From contig JOAA01000006.1 of NCBI GenBank assembly GCA_000720375.1, positions 248,001 to 312,000 on the forward strand: DNA of 64,000 nt, given 5' to 3'. The translations under genes and the position numbers were made by a program. How positions within the stretch are numbered: position 1 is the stretch's first letter; each line of letters opens with the position of its first letter. This DNA comes from Rhodococcus rhodnii (GTDB taxonomy: Bacteria; Actinomycetota; Actinomycetes; Mycobacteriales; Pseudonocardiaceae). The notes under the pieces were generated by a model. It searched no databases. It was not told where the DNA came from and worked only from the letters and a program-made list of their open reading frames with translations. Of the stretch, positions 41,444-51,160 are shown piece after piece.

Positions 41444-43186
41444 TCACGTCGATGCGCCGTCGAGCACCTTGGCCAGCTGTGCCACGGACGGCGCGTTGAA
41501 GAAGGCCTGCACGCGCAGCCGGACCTGCAGGCTTTCCCGGATGCGGGCCACCAGCCGAGTCGCGAGCAGCGAGTGGCCGCCGATGTCGAAGAAGCTGTCG
41601 TCGACGCCGACGCTGCTGACGCTGAGCACTTCGGCGAACAACTCGGCCAGGCGGATCTCGGTCGGTGTGCTCGGTGCTCGCCCCGAGGTCGCGCGCTCGG
41701 CGCCGTCCGCATCGGGATCGGGCAAGGCGGCCCGGTCGACCTTGCCGTTCGGCGACGTCGGCAGGCGCGGCAAGCCGACGACCACGTCCGGTACGAGGTA
41801 GCCGGGCAGCTGCTTGCGCAGCGGCGGCAGGAGGTCTTCGGCTGCCACCCGCGCCCCGCCGGCGCCCACCACATAAGCGACGAGCCGGTTGTCGTGCTCG
41901 GTCACCACCGCCTGGGCCACGCCATCCACCGCGAGCAGCGCGGACTCGACCTCGCCCGGCTCGATCCGGTGACCACGAACCTTCAGCTGGTCGTCGACGC
42001 GGCCGACGAACACGAGCTGCCCGTCCGAACCCGCCCACACCCGGTCGCCGGTGCGGTACATGCGCTCACCCGGGCCACCGAAGGGATTCGGCAGGAACCG
42101 CTCCGCGGTCGCGGCCGGTCTGCGCAGGTAACCGCGGGCAAGGCCAGGGCCGGTCATGTACAGCTCGCCCACGTCCCCGTCCGGAACGGGGTGCAGCCGG
42201 TCGTCCAGGATGTACGTGCTCACGCCGGTGATCGGCCTGCCGATCGGCGGCGTGCCTTCGCCGGTCAGCGGGTCGCTCGCGGTCACCGCGACCGTGGCCT
42301 CGGTCGGGCCGTACGCGTTGATCATGACGCGGTCGCGTGCCCAGCTTTTCGCGACCGGAGCCGGGCACGCCTCGCCCGCGACCAAGAGGGTCAGTCCCGG
42401 GGGCAGGCCGCCGCCTTCCTCGAGCGGTGCCAGTGCGGACGGCGGCAACGTGACGTGGGTGATCCGCTGGTCGCGCACCAGCCGGGCGAGCGGCTCGCCG
42501 GGGATCAGGTCCGACGCGGGAGCAAGCACCAGGCAGCCACCGGCCAGCCAGATCGGCCAGAACTCGGCGACGGCGGCGTCGAAGCTAGGTGACGCGAAAG
42601 CCAGCAACCTGCTGTCCGGCACCAGGTTCTGGCGGCGCACGTAGTCGTCGGCCAGGTTCGGGATGCCGCGGTGCGTGACCAGTACGCCTTTCGGCTGCCC
42701 AGTCGAGCCCGACGTGTAGATGACGTACGCGGGGTGATCGGGAAGCAACGGGCCGAGCCGGTCCTGGTCGGTCAGGTTCGGCGCGGACAGGCCTGCCTGA
42801 CGTTCCACGCTCATCACAACCGGCGCACCGGCCACATCCTGCCCGGGCAGGGCCAAAAGACAATGCGCTGAGGTGTCGTCGAGCATGTGCCGCCTGCGGT
42901 CCTCCGGATAGTCCGGGTCGACGGGCACGTACGCGGCACCTGCCTTGTGCACGGCCAGGATCGCGATGACGAACTCGACCGACCGCGGCATCGCCAGTGC
43001 GACAAGCTTTTCCGGGCCCACCCCGTGCTCGACGAGCCTGTGCGCGAGGAGATTGGCCTCCCCGTTCAGCTCTGCGTAGGTCAGCGTGGTGGTTCCCATC
43101 GCCACGGCCGGCCGGTCCGGCACCGCGGCGGCGGTCGCCTCGAACAACGCGGGCGCAGTGGATGGCGGCTGTGCCTCGCCGGTCAT
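41444..43186 (-). CDS. bpsD: Stand-alone A-PCP didomain NRPS loading tyrosine for beta-hydroxylation
   Basis: This 580-residue protein has an adenylation domain (about 10-495; YVIYTSGSTGQPKG, NAYGPTEATVA, YRTGDRVW, SPNGKVDRAAL) and a PCP (about 505-575; DDSFFDIGGHSLLATRL, Ser for phosphopantetheine). There is no condensation domain. Reading the pocket by eye gives roughly DAATLAAVAK, close to tyrosine-type didomain enzymes; this is approximate. Its start overlaps the bhp stop by 4 nt (ATGA). It is the orthologue of balhimycin BpsD. Confidence 0.92.
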   Translation of the reverse strand: MTGEAQPPSTAPALFEATAAAVPDRPAVAMGTTTLTYAELNGEANLLAHRLVEHGVGPEKLVALAMPRSVEFVIAILAVHKAGAAYVPVDPDYPEDRRRHMLDDTSAHCLLALPGQDVAGAPVVMSVERQAGLSAPNLTDQDRLGPLLPDHPAYVIYTSGSTGQPKGVLVTHRGIPNLADDYVRRQNLVPDSRLLAFASPSFDAAVAEFWPIWLAGGCLVLAPASDLIPGEPLARLVRDQRITHVTLPPSALAPLEEGGGLPPGLTLLVAGEACPAPVAKSWARDRVMINAYGPTEATVAVTASDPLTGEGTPPIGRPITGVSTYILDDRLHPVPDGDVGELYMTGPGLARGYLRRPAATAERFLPNPFGGPGERMYRTGDRVWAGSDGQLVFVGRVDDQLKVRGHRIEPGEVESALLAVDGVAQAVVTEHDNRLVAYVVGAGGARVAAEDLLPPLRKQLPGYLVPDVVVGLPRLPTSPNGKVDRAALPDPDADGAERATSGRAPSTPTEIRLAELFAEVLSVSSVGVDDSFFDIGGHSLLATRLVARIRESLQVRLRVQAFFNAPSVAQLAKVLDGAST

Positions 43187-44013
43187 GCGGTCTCCTCCAG
43201 TCGCGCGGCGGACTCGGCGCGGAGGAACCGGAGCAGCTCACGGTTCACCGCTTCCGGGTTCTCCAAGTAGCCGAAGTGCCCGCAACCGGGGATGGTGCGG
43301 TGCGTGGCGCCGGGAATCGCGGCGGCCAGCTCCCGTCCAGCTGACGGGGGCGCCACGAGGTCGTGCTCGAACGAGATGACGTGGCAGGGCACTTTGATCG
43401 CACGGTAGGCGTCGATGCGGTCGGGCAACGCGCTCAGCTGCAGCTGCGCCCGAACTCCCGGACCCCAGTTGTCCGACGCCTCGAACAAGTCAAGCCAGTC
43501 GCCGGTGAGGTCGTCGTCGGCGAGCGTCGCGGGCCCGAGGTTGTGCATGGCGCGAACGGCGGCGAGGTAGCCCGGTGGCAGCTCGGTGCCCAGTTCGATC
43601 AGCTTCGCCTCGCCCTCCGCGAGCACCCGCTGGACGAGGCTGCTCCTGCCGCAGGCCGCCATGAGCACGACCGCGTCCAGCAGCTCCGGGTGCGCGAGTG
43701 CCAGCTCCTGTGCGATGTACGAGCCCATCGAGGTGCCGACCACGCGGCACGGCGCCACACCGAGGTGCTCGATCAGGGCGGCCACGTCCGCGACGAGGTC
43801 GTCGATGGTGAACCCGTCCGTGCCTTCGTCGCTTGGCGGGATGCCACGGTTGTCCATGGTGATCACCCGGAACCCGGCGGCGCGCAGCACGGGCACCTGG
43901 TGCAGGTCCCATACCGAGCTCGGCGCCCCGGTGCCGGTCAGCAACAGGACAGGCGAACCGTCGCCATGGTCGTGGTACGACAACCGGATCCCGGTCTCAG
44001 TTGTCATCAGCAT
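43183..44013 (-). CDS. bhp: Bhp, alpha/beta-hydrolase releasing beta-hydroxytyrosine
   Basis: This 276-residue alpha/beta-hydrolase has the nucleophile Ser in GTSMGSY and the His in GCGHFGY. In the balhimycin family Bhp hydrolyses beta-hydroxytyrosyl thioester from the A-PCP protein. ATG 44013 is chosen because GGGGGAGG lies 6 nt upstream; ATG 44007 is possible. It is the first gene of the trio and is divergent from hpgT across 235 nt. Confidence 0.92.
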   Translation of the reverse strand: MLMTTETGIRLSYHDHGDGSPVLLLTGTGAPSSVWDLHQVPVLRAAGFRVITMDNRGIPPSDEGTDGFTIDDLVADVAALIEHLGVAPCRVVGTSMGSYIAQELALAHPELLDAVVLMAACGRSSLVQRVLAEGEAKLIELGTELPPGYLAAVRAMHNLGPATLADDDLTGDWLDLFEASDNWGPGVRAQLQLSALPDRIDAYRAIKVPCHVISFEHDLVAPPSAGRELAAAIPGATHRTIPGCGHFGYLENPEAVNRELLRFLRAESAARLEETA

Positions 44014-44212
44014 GAAGGTCCTCCCCCGCCCACCGCGCACGCACGGGCGCGCGGCGACGAGTTCTTGTTTCCCCTCAACGGTTGTGCCCTTCCCCAGGTG
44101 CTGTGGCGCACTCGTGACGACCGTACCTGCAGAGATCGAGTTTCCGGCGGAATTGACGATGGACAGTGGGAATCAGCGAGAATCGCCGTCAGATCGCGTC
44201 CACTGCCGCTGC

Positions 44213-44246
44213 TTGACACCTCGACGGCGTATGGAAATCCTAGTAT
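44213..44246 (+). promoter_or_regulatory. Tentative hpgT promoter
   Basis: TTGACA (44213-44218) and TAGTAT (44241-44246) are good hexamers but 22 nt apart. AATCCT (44236-44241) would give a 17-nt spacer. Either -10 predicts transcription starting about 44247-44253, at or next to ATG 44249, consistent with a leaderless message. Confidence 0.35.
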
Positions 44247-44248
44247 TC

Positions 44249-45547
44249 ATGGATTCATACGGTCTGTCCACTCAATTGAGCATGGAAACGCTGCACGGAT
44301 CGCTCACCGATCCGGCGATCTCATCGATGAACCTGCTGAACGAGTTGATCGACGAATATCCGGTGGCCATTTCCATGGCGGCAGGCCGGCCGTATGAGGA
44401 GTTTTTCGATGTCCGGCTCATTCACGAGTACATCGACGCATACTGCGACCATCTCCGGCACGATCGGAAACTGGCAGAGGCGGTGGTCACCCGCACGCTT
44501 TTCCAGTACGGCACCACGAAAGGCATCATCGCCGATCTGATCGCCCGCAACCTCGCCGAGGACGAGAACATCGACGCCGCCGCTGAGTCCGTGGTCGTCA
44601 CCGTGGGCGCTCAGGAGGCCATGTTCCTGATTCTCCGCACGCTGCGGGCGGACGAGCGGGACGTGCTGCTCGCCCCCGCTCCCACCTACGTCGGGCTGAC
44701 CGGGGCGGCGCTGCTGACCGACACCCCGGTCTGGCCGGTCCAGTCGACCGCGAACGGCGTCGACCCGGAAGACCTTGTCCTGCAACTGAAACGGGCCGAC
44801 GAACAAGGCAAGCGGGTCCGGGCCTGTTACGTCACACCCAACTTCGCCAACCCGACCGGCACCAGCATGGACCTGCCCGCCCGCCACCGGCTCCTCGAGG
44901 TCGCCGAAGCCAACGGCATCCTTTTGCTGGAGGACAACGCGTACGGGCTCTTCGGATCCGAACGCCTCCCGTCGCTGAAGTCCCTCGACCGGTCGGGAAA
45001 CGTGGTCTACATCGGCTCCTTCGCCAAGACCGGCATGCCCGGCGCCCGGGTCGGCTACGTGGTGGCGGATCAGCGGGTGGCCGGGGGCGGCCTGCTCGCC
45101 GACCAGCTCTCGAAGCTCAAGGGCATGCTCACGGTGAACACCTCCCCCATCGCACAGGCGGTGATCGCCGGGAAGCTCCTGCTCAACGACTTCAGCCTGA
45201 CCAAGGCAAACGCCCGCGAGATCGCCATCTACCAGCGAAACCTCCAGCTCACGCTGAGCGAACTGGAGCGCACGCTCGGCGGCCTGCCCGAGGTCGGCTG
45301 GAACACGCCGACGGGCGGCTTCTTCGTCACCGTCACCGTGCCCTTCGTCGTCGACGACGAACTGCTGGCACATGCCGCCCGCGACCATGGCGTGCTGTTC
45401 ACCCCGATGCATCACTTCTACGGCGGCAAGGACGGGTTCAATCAGCTCCGGCTGTCGATCAGTCTGCTCACGCCGGAGCTGATCAAGGAGGGCGTGACCC
45501 GGCTTGCCGCGCTCATCACCGCGCGTCTGCGGTGGCCCCGGGCATAA
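44249..45547 (+). CDS. hpgT: HpgT, aminotransferase for 4-hydroxy- and 3,5-dihydroxyphenylglycine
   Basis: This 432-residue class I/II PLP aminotransferase aminates 4-hydroxybenzoylformate and 3,5-dihydroxyphenylglyoxylate. Motifs are TVGAQEAMF, NFANPTGTSMDL, LLEDNAYGLF and the PLP lysine in GSFAKTGMPGARVGY. It is the only gene of the glycopeptide cluster in this window on the plus strand. ATG 44249 (MDSYGLSTQ) is preferred; ATG 44231 and 44282 are alternatives, and none has a Shine-Dalgarno sequence, which fits leaderless translation. Its 3' end overlaps the convergent methyltransferase gene by 32 nt. Confidence 0.93.
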   Translation: MDSYGLSTQLSMETLHGSLTDPAISSMNLLNELIDEYPVAISMAAGRPYEEFFDVRLIHEYIDAYCDHLRHDRKLAEAVVTRTLFQYGTTKGIIADLIARNLAEDENIDAAAESVVVTVGAQEAMFLILRTLRADERDVLLAPAPTYVGLTGAALLTDTPVWPVQSTANGVDPEDLVLQLKRADEQGKRVRACYVTPNFANPTGTSMDLPARHRLLEVAEANGILLLEDNAYGLFGSERLPSLKSLDRSGNVVYIGSFAKTGMPGARVGYVVADQRVAGGGLLADQLSKLKGMLTVNTSPIAQAVIAGKLLLNDFSLTKANAREIAIYQRNLQLTLSELERTLGGLPEVGWNTPTGGFFVTVTVPFVVDDELLAHAARDHGVLFTPMHHFYGGKDGFNQLRLSISLLTPELIKEGVTRLAALITARLRWPRA

Positions 45548-46358
45548 CCGCCTCTACCAACACCATGTCCTTACGGCCCGCCCCGCCGGACGCGAACGGC
45601 GTCTGTGCGATCACGTCGAAGCCGGACCGCACAAGTTCGCGCACTACCTGATCCGGTGCGAGGAGCCTTCTGCGATGCGTGCACACGACGAACGGATCCG
45701 TCGTTTCGTCGGCGGGGTGGATGGTGATTTCCTGGATCTCTTCCGCCGGCAGATGCCTGACGTGCAACACGTACCGTCGGCCGCTGCGGCCTGGCAGCTC
45801 TTGCTTGCGCTCCAGCGGCTCCGACTCGGCGGCCTCCGACATGGCCAGGCTGAGCAAGAACTTCCCGCCAGGCTCGAGATGCTCACGAACCGACGCGTAC
45901 AGGCCACGCCTGTCGGCCTCGTCCAGTTCGTTGATCGAGCCTGAGCTGATGACCACTGTTCCGAAGCGCTTGTCCAACGCGAAGGCGCTCATATCTCCCT
46001 GAACCAGGGTGCACCGATCCCGGACATCCGCAGGCGCTTCTGCCAACCGCTTCCGGAAGGCGGCGAGCACAGAGGTCGACAGTTCCAGGGCGGTCACCTC
46101 CCAGCCGAGATCCAGGAAAGGGAACGTCAGCCGGCCCATTCCAGCCGCCAGCTCCAGCACAGGTCCGGAAACCGGGCCTGTGCGGGTGGCGAACTCCCGC
46201 GCTTCCGACGTGCCGTCCGCGTCCTGGATCAAATCCCGATATGTGTCCGCGGCGCCCTCGTCGTAGAAGTCGCACAGCACGCCTCGCTCACCTACCGAGG
46301 CCAGCAGAACGTCGGCGTGAGGGGTCCGCACCGGGCCACGCTCCAGTTGATTGCTCAT
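45516..46358 (-). CDS. mtfA: SAM-dependent N-methyltransferase of the heptapeptide N terminus
   Basis: This 280-residue class I methyltransferase has motif I LELAAGMGRLTFPF (about residues 66-79) and a later SSGSINELDE strand. The equivalent gene of the chloroeremomycin cluster (ORF16/MtfA) methylates the N-terminal leucine nitrogen, and the length agrees. ATG 46358 has GAGG upstream; the frame further upstream is arginine-rich noise over the deacetylase gene. It is convergent with hpgT, sharing 32 nt at the 3' ends. Confidence 0.9.
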   Translation of the reverse strand: MSNQLERGPVRTPHADVLLASVGERGVLCDFYDEGAADTYRDLIQDADGTSEAREFATRTGPVSGPVLELAAGMGRLTFPFLDLGWEVTALELSTSVLAAFRKRLAEAPADVRDRCTLVQGDMSAFALDKRFGTVVISSGSINELDEADRRGLYASVREHLEPGGKFLLSLAMSEAAESEPLERKQELPGRSGRRYVLHVRHLPAEEIQEITIHPADETTDPFVVCTHRRRLLAPDQVVRELVRSGFDVIAQTPFASGGAGRKDMVLVEAVMPGATADAR

Positions 46359-46390
46359 AGGGACAACCTCCTCGTCTCCGGCACGATCGC

Positions 46391-47215
46391 TCAGCTGTTG
46401 TCTTCGCGAGAGACCACAGGCCAGGTCGTTTCGCCGTATCCGCCCTGTGGCGAGTTCTTCCGGGCATGCTCGTCCAGCTGGGCGAAAAAATCCTTGCCAG
46501 GCCCGTGGAGCATCAACATTTGCGACGGATAGAGCCGCAGAGCCTCGAATTTCCGGTCCCGCATGTCCGTCGTGACGGAGCCGAAATCTCCAGTACCGAG
46601 ATCGAAGCCCTCCGGCAGTTCGGCGGGACCTGCCCCGAACATCGCGTGCGGAAGGTCTTCCCACAGTCGCACCGGGAGATCTTTCTCGTGCGCGACGAGC
46701 AGTGCCGCATCCCGCGTGATCTCGTTGTCGATATGACCGTTGCCTGCCGCACAAGTGAGGATCAGCGTTGGATCACACTCTTCGACGACCGATTTGATGT
46801 CATCCCTGACCGCGGCGAACAGATCCGGATCGGTCTGCGGCGACAGCCGGCTGATTGCCAGCTTTTGCCTGCCTGGCACGTTGTCAGCCAGCCATCGCCC
46901 ATCCGGCAACGTGCGATAAATGGCGTCGAGGAATCGGCCGTGCCGGTAGTCGACCCCCAGGTGGTCGAGCGCGGCGATGTCTTCATTTCGGCGATGCAGC
47001 GACGCGTCTTGATCCGGCGAAAGGCCCCAGATCCCGTGCAATCGCTCCGCCGCCGGTGAGTAAGGGGGCGTCGCCGTACCGGCGAATACCGTGTAGACGG
47101 TCACCTTCGCACCGTCCTGCGCCGCCCGGGCGAGGCCGGCTCCGAACGACAGGACCGCGTCGTCCAAATGCGGGGATATCGCCAGAAGCCGGCCCGCGCC
47201 AAGGTTTTGCGACAT
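46391..47215 (-). CDS. PIG-L/LmbE-type N-acetylglucosaminyl deacetylase homologue
   Basis: This 274-residue protein opens with ISPHLDDAVLSFG, the PIG-L zinc motif (H-x-D-D; the usual following Glu is Ala). It keeps a distal histidine in NGHIDNEITRDAA, so the metal site looks intact. Homologues deacetylate N-acetylglucosamine on teicoplanin-type glycopeptides. Chloroeremomycin-type products carry no N-acylglucosamine, so its role here is unclear. ATG 47215 is chosen over GTG 47224; neither has a convincing Shine-Dalgarno. It lies 10 nt after evaC. Confidence 0.85.
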   Translation of the reverse strand: MSQNLGAGRLLAISPHLDDAVLSFGAGLARAAQDGAKVTVYTVFAGTATPPYSPAAERLHGIWGLSPDQDASLHRRNEDIAALDHLGVDYRHGRFLDAIYRTLPDGRWLADNVPGRQKLAISRLSPQTDPDLFAAVRDDIKSVVEECDPTLILTCAAGNGHIDNEITRDAALLVAHEKDLPVRLWEDLPHAMFGAGPAELPEGFDLGTGDFGSVTTDMRDRKFEALRLYPSQMLMLHGPGKDFFAQLDEHARKNSPQGGYGETTWPVVSREDNS

Positions 47216-47225
47216 GGCGATCACG

Positions 47226-48452
47226 TCAGCTCACGTGCACGTTCGGCACGTACAGGATCCACTGCCCACCGGCGTCCCGGAAAGCCTGCTCCGCGTTCAT
47301 GATCTCGTCGGCGTGGTTCCACGCGAACAGCAGGGCGTAGTCCGGGTAGTCGGCGGCGAACTCCTTGGGCTCGCGGACCGGAATGTGCTGGCCGGGGCTG
47401 AGCCTGTTCTGCTTGGCCGGCGTGGTGTCCGAGATGAACTCCACCAGGTCCGGGGTGATGCCACAGAAGTTGGTCACGGTGGCGCTCTTGGCCGTCGCGC
47501 CGTAGCCGACGACGCGCTTGCCCTCGGCGCGCAGCTTGGTCAGCAGCGCGATCAGGTCGTCCTTGATCTTCTTCACGTTGGTGGCAAAGCGTTCCAGCGT
47601 GGCGTACTCCGCCAGCTTGCGCTCGGCCTCCCATGCCAGAAGCTCCGCCACGGCCTCGGTCGGCTGACGAGCCCCAGCGAGGGCAAGGGTGTAGCGGACC
47701 TCGCCGCCGTGCACCGGAATGCGCTCGACGTCGACGAGCTCAAGACCGTTGCGCTTGGCCATCTCCTGGACCGACCGTGCGGTGAAGAAGAAGAAATGCT
47801 CGTCGTAGATCTGGTCGAACGACGTGCGCTCCACGATGTCACCGAGGTACGGGTCCTCGAAGACGAACACGCCATTCGGGCCCAGCAGCGTGGTGACGCC
47901 CTTCAGGATCGAGTCCATGTAAGGGATGTGGCACAGGGTGTTGGCCGCGTAGATCACGTCGGCGGGGCCGTCGGTCTCGCGGATGTCGGCTGCCGTCGCC
48001 TCTTCGAAGAAGTCCTTGCGGACGCGGATTCCCTTGGCCGCGGCCAGATCCGCGACGCTGCCGGAGGGTTCGACGCCGAGCTGGCGCACACCCGCTTCGG
48101 CCATGGCCTTGAGCATGATGCCGTCGTTGCAGCCGAGCTCGACGATGAACGGGTCCTCGCCGGTCAGCTCCGTGGTCAGCAAGCGCTTGGCCAACTCGTT
48201 GAAATGCGTGCGCATGAACGCCGAACCGGACGACAGATAGGGATACGCGTCGTGGAACATCAGGTCCCGCGGGACTTCTTCCATCAGCTGCACCATCGTG
48301 CAGGAATCGCAAATCCCGGTGGCGAGCCGGAAGAAGAACTCACCCTTCTCATCGCCGGGAACGACGAACGCGTCTGAGAGCGGCTGGCGTCCGAAATCGA
48401 TGAACTCTTTGACAGTGCCGTCACAGATACGGCACTGGGACGTGACCGACAT
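47226..48452 (-). CDS. evaC: EvaC, SAM-dependent C-3 methyltransferase of epivancosamine synthesis
   Basis: This 408-residue protein has the three-part layout of sugar C-methyltransferases: an N-terminal zinc-binding segment (CRICDGTVKEF, CDSC), a SAM domain (VELGCNDGIML, about 95-190) and a C-terminal domain (VGYGATAKSATVTNF, about 300-408). It methylates C-3 of the 3-amino-4-keto sugar. It has a good Shine-Dalgarno (AAGGAGA). It sits beside gtfC, about 10 kb from the other eva genes, as in the chloroeremomycin cluster. Confidence 0.95.
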   Translation of the reverse strand: MSVTSQCRICDGTVKEFIDFGRQPLSDAFVVPGDEKGEFFFRLATGICDSCTMVQLMEEVPRDLMFHDAYPYLSSGSAFMRTHFNELAKRLLTTELTGEDPFIVELGCNDGIMLKAMAEAGVRQLGVEPSGSVADLAAAKGIRVRKDFFEEATAADIRETDGPADVIYAANTLCHIPYMDSILKGVTTLLGPNGVFVFEDPYLGDIVERTSFDQIYDEHFFFFTARSVQEMAKRNGLELVDVERIPVHGGEVRYTLALAGARQPTEAVAELLAWEAERKLAEYATLERFATNVKKIKDDLIALLTKLRAEGKRVVGYGATAKSATVTNFCGITPDLVEFISDTTPAKQNRLSPGQHIPVREPKEFAADYPDYALLFAWNHADEIMNAEQAFRDAGGQWILYVPNVHVS

Positions 48453-48524
48453 GCAGTCTCCTTGTGCTTGTCGTCGACGAAATTGTGGGAGAAATACCGA
48501 TCGAAGAACGGTCGGGCACGTGGA

Positions 48525-49754
48525 TTACGCGAGAACAGCCGACTTTTCCCGGCTGACCGCGTCGAGCAGCAACCGCGCGGCCACCGCTGCCCCGTCGGTG
48601 CGGATCGTGCCTGCCACGGCCGTCGCACGCGCGCGGGTTTCCGGGGCAAGGGCCGTGGCGACCGCGGCCGACATCGCGTCGAAGGTCGGGACCGGACCCT
48701 CGAGTGCCACGCCGATACCCAGGTCAGCCACTCGTTCGGCGTAGTACGGCTGGTCCGTGTGCCGAGGAATCACGATCTGCGGGATGCCGGCCAGCGTGGC
48801 CAGGTGCTCGGTGCCCGCGCTGCCGTGGTGGATGGCGGCGGCCGCCCGGCTGAACAGGACCTGAAGATTCACTTCGTCGACGGAGAAGCAGTCCGCCCCG
48901 TCGTCGGGCCGGACCAGGTCGGCCCAGCCGCTGAGCAGGACGATCCGGCGGCCATGGGCACGGATCGCCTCGATGGCCACCCTCGCGGCGTCATCGATGC
49001 CAGGTCCGGACGCGCTGCCGAACCCCAGGTACACCGGCGGTGACCCGGCAGCCAGAAACGCCTCCAGCTCCGCGGAAAGCGGCCGTTCGTCCGGCAGGAT
49101 CCACGTACCGGTCTGCACGGCGTCGAAATCCGGCGGCAGCGGGGCCAGGATCGGGTCCGTCGCCAGCCAGGGCCGCTCGGAGTAGCCGTAGCCGAAGACG
49201 TCCTCAACCGGTGGCAGGCCGACCGAGGCCCGCCTGCTGTTGAGCGTGTCCCCGTACCGCTTGGCAAAACGCTGGCCACGCTCGTCCCACAGCACCTTGT
49301 TGTCGGTCACGCCCGGCGTGGTCCGCTCGTCCTCGGGCGGCGCGTGGTGCGGCGACGGCAGATAGTTCGGACTGTAGGCGGCGTAGAAGTAGGGAATGCC
49401 CAGCATCTCGGCCACCGACCGCACGGCGGCCGCGGCGGCCAGCTCGCCGGCCGCCACCACCGCGGCACACCCTTCGGCAGCCGCGGGGACCTCGTCGAAC
49501 TGCATGTCGATCGCCTTGGCCGCGAGCCGGCGCTCCTCCTCGGGCGACGGCGGCGGCATCCCCTCCTGCAACAGCATGCCCTCCAGCTGCAGGCCGACCG
49601 GCACGTGCGGCACACCTACCTCGGCCAGCCGCTCCGCGGAGGCCGGCGATGCGCACATCCGTGCCTCCACGCCGAGCCCCTGCAGCCGAACCGCCAATGC
49701 CACCAGCGGTTCGACGTCTCCGCGGCTGCCAGCCGTCGACAACAACACACGCAT
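48525..49754 (-). CDS. gtfC: GtfC, dTDP-epivancosaminyltransferase (adds to the glucose)
   Basis: This is a 409-residue GT-B glycosyltransferase of the GT1/GT28-like glycopeptide group. The N-terminal acceptor domain begins [17 protein letters not shown] and the C-terminal donor domain has VYLGFGS and [15 protein letters not shown]. By position and similarity it is GtfC, which adds 4-epivancosamine to the 2-hydroxyl of the glucose on Hpg4. Its leader and start share a 21-nt identity with gtfA, while its last third shares a 74-nt identical block with gtfB. Confidence 0.92.
   Translation of the reverse strand: MRVLLSTAGSRGDVEPLVALAVRLQGLGVEARMCASPASAERLAEVGVPHVPVGLQLEGMLLQEGMPPPSPEEERRLAAKAIDMQFDEVPAAAEGCAAVVAAGELAAAAAVRSVAEMLGIPYFYAAYSPNYLPSPHHAPPEDERTTPGVTDNKVLWDERGQRFAKRYGDTLNSRRASVGLPPVEDVFGYGYSERPWLATDPILAPLPPDFDAVQTGTWILPDERPLSAELEAFLAAGSPPVYLGFGSASGPGIDDAARVAIEAIRAHGRRIVLLSGWADLVRPDDGADCFSVDEVNLQVLFSRAAAAIHHGSAGTEHLATLAGIPQIVIPRHTDQPYYAERVADLGIGVALEGPVPTFDAMSAAVATALAPETRARATAVAGTIRTDGAAVAARLLLDAVSREKSAVLA
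48553..48626. repeat. 74-nt direct repeat, gtfC copy
   Basis: This segment is identical over 74 nt to 49931-50004 at the equivalent place of gtfB (encoding the C-terminal [21 protein letters not shown] region). Flanking sequence diverges at once, which suggests recent recombination. Confidence 0.9.
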
Positions 49755-49786
49755 TTCGCATCCCCTATTTTGATAGGTTCTGGCCA

Positions 49787-49809
49787 CATGCCGACAATTA
49801 ATCGGCATG
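49787..49809. promoter_or_regulatory. Hairpin in the gtfB-gtfC gap
   Basis: CATGCCGA (49787-49794) and TCGGCATG (49802-49809) pair perfectly around an AT-rich 7-nt loop, 33 nt upstream of gtfC. It could be a terminator after gtfB, an operator or an mRNA stabiliser; sequence alone does not decide. Confidence 0.4.
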
Positions 49810-49902
49810 TTACGGCGAGGCATTTATGTCCAGAAAGATCACACGATGGACAATGTCGAGGTCACCCACGCGCCGATTCTCAAGGCGCCGGCTCGGTGTG
49901 GT

Positions 49903-51126
49903 TTACGCGGAAACAGTCGGCTTTTCCCGACTGACCGCGTCGAGCAGCAACCGCGCGGCCACCGCTGCCCCGTCGGTGCGGATCGTGCCTGCCACGGCCG
50001 TCGCTCGCGCGTGGGTTTCGGGGGTCAGAGCCGTGGCAAGCGCGGCCGACAAGGAATCGAAGGTCGGAATTGGACCATCATGTGCCACACCAACACCCAG
50101 TTCGGCCACCCGGCCGGCGTAGTACGGCTGGTCCGCCATCTGGGGCAACAGGATCTGGGGTGCACCTGCCCGCGCGGCCACGTGCGTCGTGCCCGCGCCG
50201 CCGTGGTGGATGACGGCGGCGACTCGGCCGAACAGCACCTGATGGTTCACTTCGCCGATCGCGAAGCAGTCGGCACCGTCGTCGGGCAGGACCAAATCGG
50301 CCCAGCCACGGGAAAGGATCACCCGGCGGCCATGGGCACGGATCGCGTCGATGGCCACCCGGACCGCGTCAGCAGGTGCGCCCAGGCTGCCGAACCCCAG
50401 GTACACCGGCGGTGGGCCGGCGTCCAGAAACGCCGCCAGCTCCGGGGAAAGCGGCCGTTCGTCGGGCAGGATCCACGCGCCGGTCTGCACGGCGTCGAGG
50501 TCTGTCGGCTGCAGCGGGGCCAGCACCGGATCCGCCGCCACCCAGGGGTGATCGGTGTAGCCGAAGGTGAAGATGTCCTCCACCGGTGGCAGGCCGATCG
50601 CGTCCCGGTGGCTGTTGAGCAGGCCGCCGTACCGCTGGTAGGCGCTCTGGTTGTTCCGCTCCCACTGCGCCGGAATGTCGATCGTGTCCTGTGTGGACGG
50701 TTCGCCGAGGGGCGGCGGCGGATAGTACGGCGACGGCACATAACTCGGACAGTGGAAGGCATAGAAGTAGGGGATGCCCAGCTTCTCGGCCACCGACCGC
50801 ACGCCGATCGCGGCGGCCAGCAGGCCGGTGGTCACCACCGCGGCACACCCCTCGGCCGCCGCCGGGATCTCGTCGAACTGCGTAGCGATCGCCTCGGTCG
50901 TGAACCGGCGCACGTCCTCGGCCGTCAACGGTTTCGCTCGCTGGATCGGCGCGCGCGCCGACGGGCCGACGGGCACATGCGGCACACCTACCTCGGCCAG
51001 CCGCTCCGCGCAGTCCGGCGGTGCGCACATCCGCACATCCGCGCCGAGGTCCCGCACCCGAACCGCCAGTGCCACCAGCGGTTCGGTATCTCCGCGCGAT
51101 CCACACGTCGCCAACAGCACACGCAT
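49903..51126 (-). CDS. gtfB: GtfB, dTDP-glucosyltransferase acting on Hpg4
   Basis: This 407-residue GT-B enzyme (GtfB/GtfE are about this length) begins [17 protein letters not shown]. Its donor-binding region is [11 protein letters not shown] and [19 protein letters not shown]. GtfB transfers glucose to the 4-hydroxyphenylglycine at position 4 of the crosslinked aglycone. ATG 51126 has CGAGG upstream. It is 34 nt after gtfA and 148 nt before gtfC. Confidence 0.93.
   Translation of the reverse strand: MRVLLATCGSRGDTEPLVALAVRVRDLGADVRMCAPPDCAERLAEVGVPHVPVGPSARAPIQRAKPLTAEDVRRFTTEAIATQFDEIPAAAEGCAAVVTTGLLAAAIGVRSVAEKLGIPYFYAFHCPSYVPSPYYPPPPLGEPSTQDTIDIPAQWERNNQSAYQRYGGLLNSHRDAIGLPPVEDIFTFGYTDHPWVAADPVLAPLQPTDLDAVQTGAWILPDERPLSPELAAFLDAGPPPVYLGFGSLGAPADAVRVAIDAIRAHGRRVILSRGWADLVLPDDGADCFAIGEVNHQVLFGRVAAVIHHGGAGTTHVAARAGAPQILLPQMADQPYYAGRVAELGVGVAHDGPIPTFDSLSAALATALTPETHARATAVAGTIRTDGAAVAARLLLDAVSREKPTVSA
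49931..50004. repeat. 74-nt direct repeat, gtfB copy
   Basis: Identical to 48553-48626 in gtfC; see that entry. Confidence 0.9.
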
Positions 51127-51160
51127 TACGAATTTCCTCGTTCCATAGGCTCGGTGTGGT

